Source: Scytonema hofmannii PCC 7110
GTDB taxonomy: Bacteria > Cyanobacteriota > Cyanobacteriia > Cyanobacteriales > Nostocaceae
Assembly: GCF_000346485.2 (NCBI RefSeq)
Contig: NZ_KQ976355.1
Coordinates: 124,001 to 188,000, forward strand
Length of the DNA: 64,000 bases
Reading direction: 5' to 3'
A program made the position numbers and the translations under genes. The notes under the pieces were generated by a model. The model was not told where the DNA came from. It did not search any database and saw only the letters and a list, made by a program, of their open reading frames with translations. Positions 1-8,352 of this stretch are shown in pieces. Position 1 is the stretch's first letter; the number at the start of each line of letters is the position of its first letter.

Positions 1-624
1 GCATTTCAATCAATGGTGGACACGGAAGGTCTACTGCCGCAACAGATAGCTGCGGAAGGGATAATGTTGCGGCAGGCATATAAGGAAGGAAGGTTAATGT
101 TGGTGGAAAGTGCTGAACCATCTGCTGAAGCAGAAACACCAGATGTTTGGGTTGAGGACTTTAACACGGATACTAACACTGAGGTGCGTGAGGAAACGAC
201 GGAGGGTGAATGGACTTTTGAACCTGCACCCGAAAAAGATGATTTTACGGAAGATGATGCTGTCGTTGAAAGCGAACCAGAGTGTAGCACCCAGTCTCCT
301 GTTGAGGTGTTAATTGAGACCTTTCAGATAGCTACAACTTGGGAACAAATAAGAGTTGCTTTGGCTGTTCGAGAAGATTACAAGCAAGAGGCATGGGAGG
401 CGCTTACACCAGTAGAAAGGAAGCGAGTGAGGGGATTGATGCCAATTGAGGTAAAGAAACTGTCTGAGGCGAAAAAGGCTGGGTTGATTCTTGATTTTCA
501 AGAACTCAGAGAGGGAGTGTACCAGGTACGGAGAGTGGGTAGCGTGTTGGGAGAAGTTGTGAGTGCATCCAGGTTAGATGCTTTTTTGGCACAGTTAAGA
601 TACGACGGGCAAAGCTTGGCTTAA
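1..624 (+). CDS. C-terminal part of an unrecognised plasmid-type protein
   Basis: The frame is open to the left edge of the window, so this is probably the 3' part of a longer gene; the first ATG inside the window is at 13. The visible 203 residues start with a very acidic, low-complexity stretch (about residues 30-95). A basic helical part follows (about 110-160) with ERKRVRGLMP, and then a short C-terminal domain. I do not recognise the family. The layout (acidic linker plus small C-terminal domain, near a mobilisation gene) would fit the tail of a large plasmid replication or helicase protein, but that is a guess. It converges with the next gene across a short hairpin. Confidence 0.55.
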   Translation, partial: AFQSMVDTEGLLPQQIAAEGIMLRQAYKEGRLMLVESAEPSAEAETPDVWVEDFNTDTNTEVREETTEGEWTFEPAPEKDDFTEDDAVVESEPECSTQSPVEVLIETFQIATTWEQIRVALAVREDYKQEAWEALTPVERKRVRGLMPIEVKKLSEAKKAGLILDFQELREGVYQVRRVGSVLGEVVSASRLDAFLAQLRYDGQSLA

Positions 625-639
625 AGTGCGAGCGCACTT
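624..639. terminator. Possible bidirectional terminator hairpin
   Basis: A 7-bp perfect stem (AAGTGCG / CGCACTT) with a 2-nt loop sits between two converging genes. It overlaps the stop codon of the left gene. There is no long U tract, so the call is tentative. Confidence 0.35.
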
Positions 640-642
640 ACT

Positions 643-1203
643 TTAGGCTAGGTTATGAAACGCCGATTGTAAATCCGCCACGTTTATCTGAATTTTAGTA
701 TCAACCAATCTGTTCGGGCTGCCAACTGCTAAGCGATTGCCCGTCACCCAAGCAGATTGCGGCTGAAACTGATAGATGCGCCGGGGGGAATCATTCAAAT
801 AATCCTCTGGAGTCCTTATCAGTTGCTTGCCAGTCCGATGTAGGAGCAGTTGCATCACTTGAGGAGTACGCTCAGAACCTAGTTCCGAGGCAGTCCCATA
901 GAAATACAGTCCTTCACCCGTACCTTCTGAAACGCTTGAATTAAAGATGGCAACTGCTAAGCGTCCGTTATTTTGGTAGATGTTTTGGGAATGATTGGAT
1001 GTTACGGCTGAAGACCAGTAAATGTTTAAATTGTCATCGTAGGCAAAAAAGACAGGCGATGCCCAAGGGATACCATCCACAGAGCAAGTTGATAGCGTGC
1101 AGTAAATGTTACTGGCAATAATGCGTTGAGCTTTTGCTATAACTTCTGGGTTTTTTGAATCAATTGTGTTGACCCATTTATTACTTTCGGCTGCGCTTTC
1201 CAT
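643..1203 (-). CDS. Pyridoxamine 5'-phosphate oxidase-like FMN-binding split-barrel protein
   Basis: The 186-residue protein has the general pattern of the PNPOx-like FMN-binding split barrel. An N-terminal helix is followed by the strand TLSTCSVDGIPWASPVFFAY, then the IYWSSAVTSNHSQNI region. The latter corresponds to the part of these proteins that contacts the flavin phosphate. Members reduce or oxidise small cofactors or bind flavin or F420; the substrate cannot be read from sequence. ATG at 1203 is the only sensible start. A 71-codon gene begins just upstream on the same strand with a 12-bp gap, so the two may be co-transcribed. A diverged copy of its 3' end lies at about 1574-1620. Confidence 0.75.
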   Translation of the reverse strand: MESAAESNKWVNTIDSKNPEVIAKAQRIIASNIYCTLSTCSVDGIPWASPVFFAYDDNLNIYWSSAVTSNHSQNIYQNNGRLAVAIFNSSVSEGTGEGLYFYGTASELGSERTPQVMQLLLHRTGKQLIRTPEDYLNDSPRRIYQFQPQSAWVTGNRLAVGSPNRLVDTKIQINVADLQSAFHNLA

Positions 1204-1215
1204 ACAAAAGATACG

Positions 1216-1431
1216 TTATTCAAAACTATCCAATCTCATTTCTCTCAAAATATCGGATGGTTTCCAACCGCCCGAGCTAACGGTATAGCTTCTTGATACT
1301 AGTTGGTGCATATCTATAGATTCTGGTTCAAGTAATTCTTTTGGTAAGCTGGTTTGGTCAGCTTGAGGTGAACTGGACTGGGCTTGGATTTTTGGTGCTG
1401 GTGTCGAAATTTTAATGATGCTCTGCTTCAT
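1216..1431 (-). CDS. Small hypothetical protein (71 aa)
   Basis: The ORF runs from ATG at 1431 with no clear Shine-Dalgarno sequence. The peptide is rich in Ser, Pro and Gln in its first half and ends with a more conserved-looking segment, SGGWKPSDILREMRLDSFE. It has no membrane segment or signal peptide. It lies 12 bp upstream of the split-barrel gene on the same strand. Short peptides of this shape next to a flavin-type enzyme can be modified-peptide precursors, but nothing here proves that. Function unknown. Confidence 0.4.
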   Translation of the reverse strand: MKQSIIKISTPAPKIQAQSSSPQADQTSLPKELLEPESIDMHQLVSRSYTVSSGGWKPSDILREMRLDSFE

Positions 1432-1573
1432 GATGGTAGTCTTGTAAAAGCAAAGGCTTCATTATACATTTTTTCAGTTGGTTTTCAGTGCCTGGGAGCA
1501 AAAATTTTGGGTAAGTATGGGGAAACTCGTGCGATCGCTGTCTGCGGATACAGGAGTTGCAAAGGCCATTTTG

Positions 1574-1620
1574 GTATCAACCAATCAATCGGTTCGCAGT
1601 GCCAACTGGTAAGCGATAAG
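1574..1620. repeat. Diverged partial copy of the 3' end of the split-barrel gene
   Basis: The stretch reading GTATCAACCAATC and onward to GCCAACTGGTAAGCGAT resembles positions about 697-745, inside the split-barrel gene, in the same orientation. It has small insertions and substitutions. It is a duplication relic immediately upstream of the methyltransferase fragment. Confidence 0.5.
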
Positions 1621-1637
1621 CGAGCGATTACGGATGG

Positions 1638-1982
1638 GTGCATCATCTCAAGGAAGGTTCTCAAAGTGTTGAGACTCTAGCTGAGGCGCTCAGTGTTGAT
1701 GCCCCAGCACTTTATCGATTCCTTCGAGCTTTAGCAAGTGCTGGAATCTTTTCAGAAACACAATCCAGACAGTTCCAGTTGACTCCAATGGCAGAATGTC
1801 TTTGTAGCGATGCACCGACTTCGATTCGACGATTAGCAATTTGGTCAGGGAGTGAGCCAATACACTGGCAGATGTGGGGAAATTTGCTCTACAGCGTGAA
1901 AACAGGTAAGCCTGCTTTTGAGTGCTGCAGGGTTTCAACTCGCTCGAATCCTTCCCACTCAATGTCCTTCGAGCTTGATTGA
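1638..1982 (+). pseudogene. Fragment of an O-methyltransferase (dimerisation domain only)
   Basis: The first 90 or so residues match the winged-helix dimerisation domain of plant-type and bacterial AdoMet-dependent O-methyltransferases. They include VETLAEALSVDAPALYRFLR, the FQLTPMAECL strand, and the WGNLLYSVKTGKPAFE segment that precedes the catalytic domain. The Rossmann AdoMet-binding domain is absent and the frame drifts into unrelated sequence before stopping. The 5' end also abuts a copy of another gene, so both ends are truncated. It is almost certainly non-functional. Confidence 0.6.
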
Positions 1983-2961
1983 GGCAATTAAACTTTAGTA
2001 GTACGAATGAGGTGTTCTCCTCTAAGCTTATTCTTTCAGCAGAACACCTTACCTAGGTGATGTCGGAACTAGTATAGTTAAGATGGGTGACATCGTTTAA
2101 GGGTATTCCTTACGCGTGAGCAAGATTAAACCTTGTTAAACTATTGCGTTTTTTCAATCCTTAATTAGTTTTGTTTGCGCTTTGGTAATTGGGGGTGTTG
2201 ACCGCAAATCTTACATCACAATGATGGAAAAAGAAGCCTAGGAAGCGAAAGAAACCAGACGTACTAGAGTAATTCTGTAGGATAACGGATTGATACACCG
2301 ATGTAAAGAAGTACAAAAGCTACGGTCAAACTGGGAACACATGGGTTTGTACATTTTTTTTATACACGTTTACCCTTCTTATTTATAACATTTCTTAAGA
2401 TCCATAATGAGTAACACATTTGAGAAAATAAGCAAAACTAATACGCTTATACACCTGAATCTTTATTGATGTTCTGTTGTTTGGCATGGATTGTGAAATA
2501 AATTGCTTCTCATACCATTTGCGATCGCCTTATCAATCAGCTACTTGTGTAATGTCATTTGTTTGGTGTCAGTTAGAGAACCTTGCTTGCCACCATAAGA
2601 GCAATTGTACTTTTGTATTTGTTTGAGGCAAGCGCTCATGACGTTCTTAGGATATGTTTTACTCGTGTAAATTTCTTGCTATCGTGTTTATTTTAAAGAT
2701 AGTCTCAAACAGAATTTATCGCAGGGAAAAAATTTCCCTTCGGGAAATGCAGCTAAGACTTTAGTTGAATGATACAAGGTCAGTAATGGCGCAAAGCATT
2801 TATTGTAGGCGTTTGTACTATTATGTAACGTCTACTTTTCTTCTTTTCTTGTAGTATATATACTTACTACGCAATCTGGCTTCTTCACCGATCGCCCCGC
2901 CTTTGCAAGTAGCCCTTTAGCTAAGGGCTGAAATGCGATCGCTCTGTGGGATGATGCAATT
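1983..2961. other. Non-coding stretch with hairpins
   Basis: No convincing gene is visible. It holds a 9-bp stem AGGTGTTCT / AGAACACCT at about 2012-2049, which could terminate the upstream relic. A compact hairpin (ATTTCCC, TTC loop, GGGAAAT) lies at 2732-2748. HIP1-like GCGATCGC cores occur near 2521 and 2935. The AT-rich part could carry the promoter of the relaxase gene. Confidence 0.4.
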
Positions 2962-4704
2962 ATGGTGATTTATGCAATTTGTCGGATACAGAAAATTAAG
3001 AGTTGGACAGACCTGAGAGTCAGCGCTCGGCATAACGCCAGAGAGCGCGAAACTCCCAATGCCAATCCTTGTGTCAGTAACTTAAGATTGATTGGCAACC
3101 CAGAGCAGGACTTGGAAGCAGAGTTTAAAAAAATGATTGGCGAGCAAAAGATTCGAGTCAACGCCGTGTTGGGAGTCGAAATGTTGCTGAGCGCCAGTCC
3201 TCAATACTTCCGTCCCGACAATCCCACAGTTCCTGGAGCATACTTAACAGAACGAGTCGATGATTTTGCAGGTGCCTGTAGGGAATGGTTGAAGGAACGT
3301 TATGGCGAGCGCGCACTTAGAGCAGAACTGCACTTGGATGAAGTGACGCCCCACATCCACGCCTATATTGTCCCACTCGACCATCGCGGCAGACTCAACT
3401 GTCGCGAACTTTTTAGCGGTCAGCAAAAGTTATCGCAATTGCAAGATAGTTTTGCATTCGCTGTTGCACATCTTGGCATAGAGCGGGGTATCAAAGGCAG
3501 CAAGGCAACTCACACGAATATTCAGAAATATTACACTGAAGTCAATTGCAAATCGCTTCACATCAATCTATTGGAGATTCTCCCCCAACCAACACTCCAT
3601 CAAAACGCCCTCGATTATTGGAAGCAGCTCAAAGAAACTTTACAACCGACTTTTGACACTATCAGCTCCCAATTGACAGAACACAAGCGATTGCTCAAAG
3701 AAAAAGCAGAACTCACCAAAACAGCTCGTGCCTCAGAAAAAGAAAGACAGAAGTTACTCGAGCGCCTGCAAAATATTGAATTGACCTTGGATTTATGGAA
3801 AGCCCAAGCTAACCTTGTCCGCGACTTACCTTTGGAAGATGTCGCTTACCATTTGGGGCTTTACCAGGATAACGAAGCCCAGCACAAGTGGAAGGGTTGC
3901 GATCGCATTATCAGTATTATTGGCACGCGCTTCTACGACTTTACAGGAAACCAAAAGGGTGGGGGCGGTGCTATCGATTTGGTAATGCACGTTTTGGGTT
4001 GCGGTTTCCAAGAAGCAGTGCTCTGGTTGCAAGACCAGTTTGGGGAATCGGCAATGTTAAATATTGTCGCCCAACACGCTCGCACTCAAGCCAAAGATAT
4101 TATCACTAAAGAACCAAAACCCCAGTTCGTCCCACCTCCCGCCGATGAAAGCAAGTGGTTGGCGGTACAAGAGTATCTCACTCTCACGCGAAAACTGCCA
4201 CTGCCCCTAATCGAAACTTTACACTCAGAAAAATTAGTTTACGCCGATGCCAAACAAAATGCTGTCTTTCTCATGCGCTCAATTGAAGGAGAAGTGACTG
4301 GTGCTTTCCTGCGTGGAACAAAAGGTCAAAACAATTCTTTTATAGGATTGGTTAAAGGCACCAAACGCACCCAAGGTTGGTTTCACTTAACTTGTGGTGG
4401 ACAACCCAGCGACATCCTCCAGCGTGTTGTTCTTGTCAAATCCCCCATTGAAGTTTTATCGCTCGCTGTTTTGGAACAATCGCGCTCGCAAAAGACATTG
4501 TATTTAGCAGCAGACAGTGCTCGGTCTTTACCTTTAGAGTTGTTACACCGAATTCCCAACGTCATTGCTGCGTATGATAATGATGCCGCCGGTCAAGAAA
4601 CTTTCAAAGCCATTCGCGAACTCATACCGCATACCACCAGGCTCAAACCAAAAACTAAGGATTGGAATGAACAGTTGATTGATTTTATGCTGTGGCAGTT
4701 TTGA
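2962..4704 (+). CDS. MobV-type relaxase fused to a primase-like/TOPRIM region
   Basis: The 580-residue protein has two parts. Residues 1 to about 190 resemble the Pre/Mob (MobV) relaxases that nick plasmid DNA at oriT. The metal-binding motif HLDEVTPHIHAYIVPLDHRG lies at about 124-143, and an RERETPNANP motif near 27-36. A charged coiled-coil linker (about 220-275) follows. The C-terminal half looks like a CHC2/TOPRIM primase-like region (DUF3991 type): a nucleotide-binding GNQKGGGGAIDLVMH segment near 330, and the TOPRIM-like acidic motif IAAYDNDAAGQETF near 535. This suggests mobilisation coupled to priming of the transferred strand. The last 90 codons are repeated, diverged, at 11937-12239. 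Confidence 0.8.
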   Translation: MVIYAICRIQKIKSWTDLRVSARHNARERETPNANPCVSNLRLIGNPEQDLEAEFKKMIGEQKIRVNAVLGVEMLLSASPQYFRPDNPTVPGAYLTERVDDFAGACREWLKERYGERALRAELHLDEVTPHIHAYIVPLDHRGRLNCRELFSGQQKLSQLQDSFAFAVAHLGIERGIKGSKATHTNIQKYYTEVNCKSLHINLLEILPQPTLHQNALDYWKQLKETLQPTFDTISSQLTEHKRLLKEKAELTKTARASEKERQKLLERLQNIELTLDLWKAQANLVRDLPLEDVAYHLGLYQDNEAQHKWKGCDRIISIIGTRFYDFTGNQKGGGGAIDLVMHVLGCGFQEAVLWLQDQFGESAMLNIVAQHARTQAKDIITKEPKPQFVPPPADESKWLAVQEYLTLTRKLPLPLIETLHSEKLVYADAKQNAVFLMRSIEGEVTGAFLRGTKGQNNSFIGLVKGTKRTQGWFHLTCGGQPSDILQRVVLVKSPIEVLSLAVLEQSRSQKTLYLAADSARSLPLELLHRIPNVIAAYDNDAAGQETFKAIRELIPHTTRLKPKTKDWNEQLIDFMLWQF

Positions 4705-4757
4705 AAAGAAGGGAGAGGTTTCCCCAAGCTACGGTTATATGAGTGCAAAGCGATCGC
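4423..4757 (+). repeat. Direct repeat, left copy (relaxase tail)
   Basis: The 3' part of the relaxase gene and about 50 bp beyond its stop, as far as a GCGATCGC octamer, recur in direct orientation at 11967-12298. The two copies bracket the HEPN/STAND pair and its IS. They share long identical runs, such as around AAACCAAAAACTAAGGATTG, but also many substitutions. Confidence 0.8.
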
Positions 4758-4810
4758 ACAATTCATACTTTGATTCAGCAACGCTAGATATCGAAAGTGG
4801 TGAGATAGCA

Positions 4811-5632
4811 CTAACGATCTCTTTCTAACAGATAACCCGCTTGTAACTTTGCCATGCCTACAGACCAACCAACTAAACAACTCAAAGCCTCGTCAATTTC
4901 ATCATTACAAAGCTCTAAAAGTTTTAAAAGATTATTTTGATGCCAAGGCCACTGAATGGTTAAGCCTAAGCGATTTTGTTCCTTACTCAATCTATTATGC
5001 TTGTCTGCCATTTCTTTCTCTATAAACTCCCAACCTTTTGTAGATATCTCAAATCCATCTTTTAAATTTTTACCTGCAAAAAAATCTTGCCCATTCCATA
5101 ATGCCCCATCATGAAAAAAATGATTTCTGATAACATATGAAACACCAATAGCCCAGCCGTAGTTTACTTTAAGAAAGTAAGCACTATAATAAGATGAATA
5201 TTTACTATCCTTGATAAAGTGGGTTAATAATTGTGGCGGATTACTCCGGTCTTTACAGGTTGATTCAGTACAAATTAATGGAGCAATAGCAGTTGTAATT
5301 GAGTCGCATATAGTCCAAGTCATTGAAAGATAACCTTGAAATCCCAGTATTCGAGCATTGCTAAAAGGGATTTTTGTTCCATGATAGTCAACAAGATCCG
5401 TGGTGGGGTCTGTGATTGCAGGCAGTTTGTCCAGTAGTTGGCGAGCGTGTTCTCTAGGTTCTATAAGATCGCATATAGAAAGTAACTGGTTAGCCATTGT
5501 ATCAAATTTTCTAATTCCATCTAGACAATCAGTGTGTAAAGATGAGGCAGGAAACAAATTGAACTCATAAACAATATTTTTTAAATCATTTACACTTTCC
5601 TTTAGACGTTGCTTTAACTTTTCCGCTGTCAT
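4811..5632 (-). CDS. HEPN-motif protein, partner of the STAND NTPase
   Basis: The 273-residue protein is mostly alpha-helical with no signal peptide. Residues 169-174 read RNHFFH inside IRNHFFHDG. This is the R-x4-H signature, with the favoured Asn after Arg, of HEPN-domain ribonucleases. HEPN proteins are common RNase effectors in abortive-infection and toxin systems; cleavage activity here is inferred. Its ATG overlaps the last codons of the upstream large NTPase gene by 4 bp (5629-5632), so the two are translationally coupled. I found no closer family name. If the NTPase is broken by the IS, this gene may have lost its promoter or its regulator. Confidence 0.65.
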   Translation of the reverse strand: MTAEKLKQRLKESVNDLKNIVYEFNLFPASSLHTDCLDGIRKFDTMANQLLSICDLIEPREHARQLLDKLPAITDPTTDLVDYHGTKIPFSNARILGFQGYLSMTWTICDSITTAIAPLICTESTCKDRSNPPQLLTHFIKDSKYSSYYSAYFLKVNYGWAIGVSYVIRNHFFHDGALWNGQDFFAGKNLKDGFEISTKGWEFIEKEMADKHNRLSKEQNRLGLTIQWPWHQNNLLKLLELCNDEIDEALSCLVGWSVGMAKLQAGYLLERDR

Positions 5633-8352
5633 TCGTCGCTCTCCTCTTTTACTCGTTCAATTTCACTGCTTAATTCTGCCTCTGCTAACTGAAGAACCCA
5701 TTGCCGAAATGGAATCAGGACTGGATCGGTTTCAGCTTCTAACCTTTGTTGTGCTGTTTCTACTGCCATTTCAAAGTTTGCTGGGACTTCGCCTATAGTT
5801 GATATCGACATTTTTGGCTCAGGGTTAGTCAAAGCGTGGAAAATTGAATATTTATGACGCTCGTCAAATTGAACTCCTAAAGAGCAGGCTTCATGGGCAA
5901 TTTTACGCCAAGCAAGATAGCTATCTGGGTAGTAGCCAGCAAATTTCGCCCATTGGTAAATTTCGCTCGGATTTTCACGCACGTTGGGGTCTGTAAGCTT
6001 CTCTACAACTAAATCAGCCGTAATTACTCCTGTTGGATCAATATCAACTAGATATCGAGGAAACCTATACCCAAACATTGGATAAGAATTAGTGTATGAA
6101 AGCAGTTTTGCAATGAGGTTTCGTATCGTGGTATCGTTAGCTTGCTCTGAAGAAATAGGAACAATCCATTGAGATAATCGTTCTTGACTAGGGAATATTC
6201 GGATATTAGAACTATTGGGTTCTGAGGTCCTTTGAATTCGTTTCTCTACAGCACTAACGAGCCATTGCAAATCTGGCTTACCAAGAATTTTTAACAGGTC
6301 TTGCAAATGATGAACATTTGTAGCACCAAGCTCATCAATATCAGGTAAACGTAAAACTTGATCCAAAATCCAGTTTTTTAGGTAAGGATCAATTGCTTGC
6401 TCTATATTTTTAATGAGTGAACGCATTGCATAGTTTAATGATTGCAAAAACGCACCTAACGCACTGGGTAATTGCTTACAATCAAGTTGATTAAAGGTCG
6501 TTTCTACCGTATTTTTGATTTGTTCTAAACTAGAAAAGAAGATGCCACCGAGTAAACCTACAAAATGGACAGCCGAGTTAGCCTGCAAAAAATTCTCTTG
6601 CTGCTCCAGCACAATGGCTGCTTCTGACTCAGTAATATTAATTAACCAGGTACTTTCGTAGATTGCTTGAAAGAGTTGCACAATTTTTTCGCTGCTGTTA
6701 ACCCATTGCAGAAGTCGCTTAAGCACTGTGATTGTTGCTGGAGGATTACTTTGTCGAGTAATGCAAATCCATCCTTGACAAAGCCTTGTGGCAAATTGGA
6801 ACTCTGGAGTTTTAATACCTAGTTGCAATGCTCCCTCAACAAACTGACACACAGATTGAGATTGCTGCGCTTTAGCACCTAGATGAGAAGCTACAATGAA
6901 TAGTCTAGATATTTGATCGGCATTTCCCAGAAATTTAACGCCATTCTGAACAAAGTCATAAATGCTCTGTGGATTATTTGAAATGACTAATTTGTTACTT
7001 GTTTCATCTGCCCACTGTCCTAAAGATTCGTAACTTTCCCAACTAAGAAGAGGCGCATACTGGGGGAAGAATTCATTCTTTTTAAAGAAAGTTTCACACT
7101 GGATTGCTATTTCCTTCAGTTCAGGATCTGGGTCAAACTGATAGTGCCAATCCCAAATTTTGCGAGCAGCAGTGAGTTCTTGAATATCAAGCTTGTGTGA
7201 CTTTAGGAAATTTGCTATCCACTGTAAATCCTGAATTAGAACAGTGCGAAATTCTTTAGAGTGGGCATCAGAGTAGGTAACAGAGGATTCTTGGATATCA
7301 GGGCTGTGCGAGTTTTGGGAATCTACTTCCAACAGCAAATCCTTAGCCAGAACGGCTTTAAATTCCTTAGAGTAGGAAGTTGCACGATTAATTTCTCCAT
7401 GTGTATAAGCCAGCAGATTCCATAGAATTACTGCTTGGAGTGGTTGAAGTTTTTGCTCTGACAGAATTTCCTTGATTGCTGTGCGAAGTGAATCTCTAAT
7501 TTCCCACTCAGGTTGATTTGTTGTAATCGTCCATCTTTGAATTCTGATAGTTCTCCCATTAAAAAGTGTGCTTTCTTGCTCGACAGACAATAGTGGCTTA
7601 ACTAGAGCATCAAGATGTAGTTTTTGGGGTTCAGAAATATTTCCTTGAGAACGGATCTTGTTCAATAACTCTTTTGCTTTCTTAAACGCAGGTGTTTCAA
7701 AACTGCTACGGAATTCTGAACTACCTGTAATGACTCTAGGTAAAACAGTCTCTGCTCTCTTACCATCATTGGGCAAGCCCTGCGGTCTACGAGTTGCAAC
7801 ATCATGTTCTTTAATCACTAAATCACACAGCAGAGAGAGAATTCTCATCTGTTCACTATAGGTGTAGGCGTAGGGAGCCGTATTATAAATAATCCAGGGT
7901 AGTCCCAGGATTACGTCATCATGGGTAATAATTCGTTGTCCAAAAATAGTTGAAACAATTTCTGATGCTGAGTTTGAATTTAATATTGCTTTTAGAAGGT
8001 TCAGAACCTCAGATACATGAGCGAAGGACATTTCATCCAAAAGACTAAGGTATACTAATTTCTGACGCACGTTCATTGTTGGAAGTCGATCTTCCCATTT
8101 GCTTAGGAGTGTTCCCAAAAGATTGATAGGATTCTTGAACAACTGTTGAATTAACTCAAAGCGAGCAATACTCTTTAATAGTAATTTTTGGATATTTGGA
8201 ACTTCCGTATATTTCTCTAATATTGTGCTGATTTCTTCAACAATCTCTAATGCTTCGGAGGAAGGCTCGTTGTCACCATGTCTTGTTTTGTAACCCAGAC
8301 TCCGCACTTCAAATTGAAGTATAAATAAATTACAAACAAAAGAAAAGCACAA
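5629..8352 (-). pseudogene. 3' part of an IS-split STAND-type defence NTPase gene
   Basis: This frame encodes the C-terminal 885 or so residues of a protein whose N-terminal part is at 10383-11836. Codons beyond 8293 belong to the IS end, so the first 20 or so residues of the open frame are not native. The native part starts at YKTRHGDNEPSS. It is a long helical array rich in Leu, Glu and Trp without catalytic motifs, as expected for the superhelical sensor half of STAND ATPases (TPR/HEAT-like). Joining both parts across one TTGTAA copy gives an uninterrupted 1370-residue protein. The stop overlaps the start of the HEPN gene. Confidence 0.7.
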
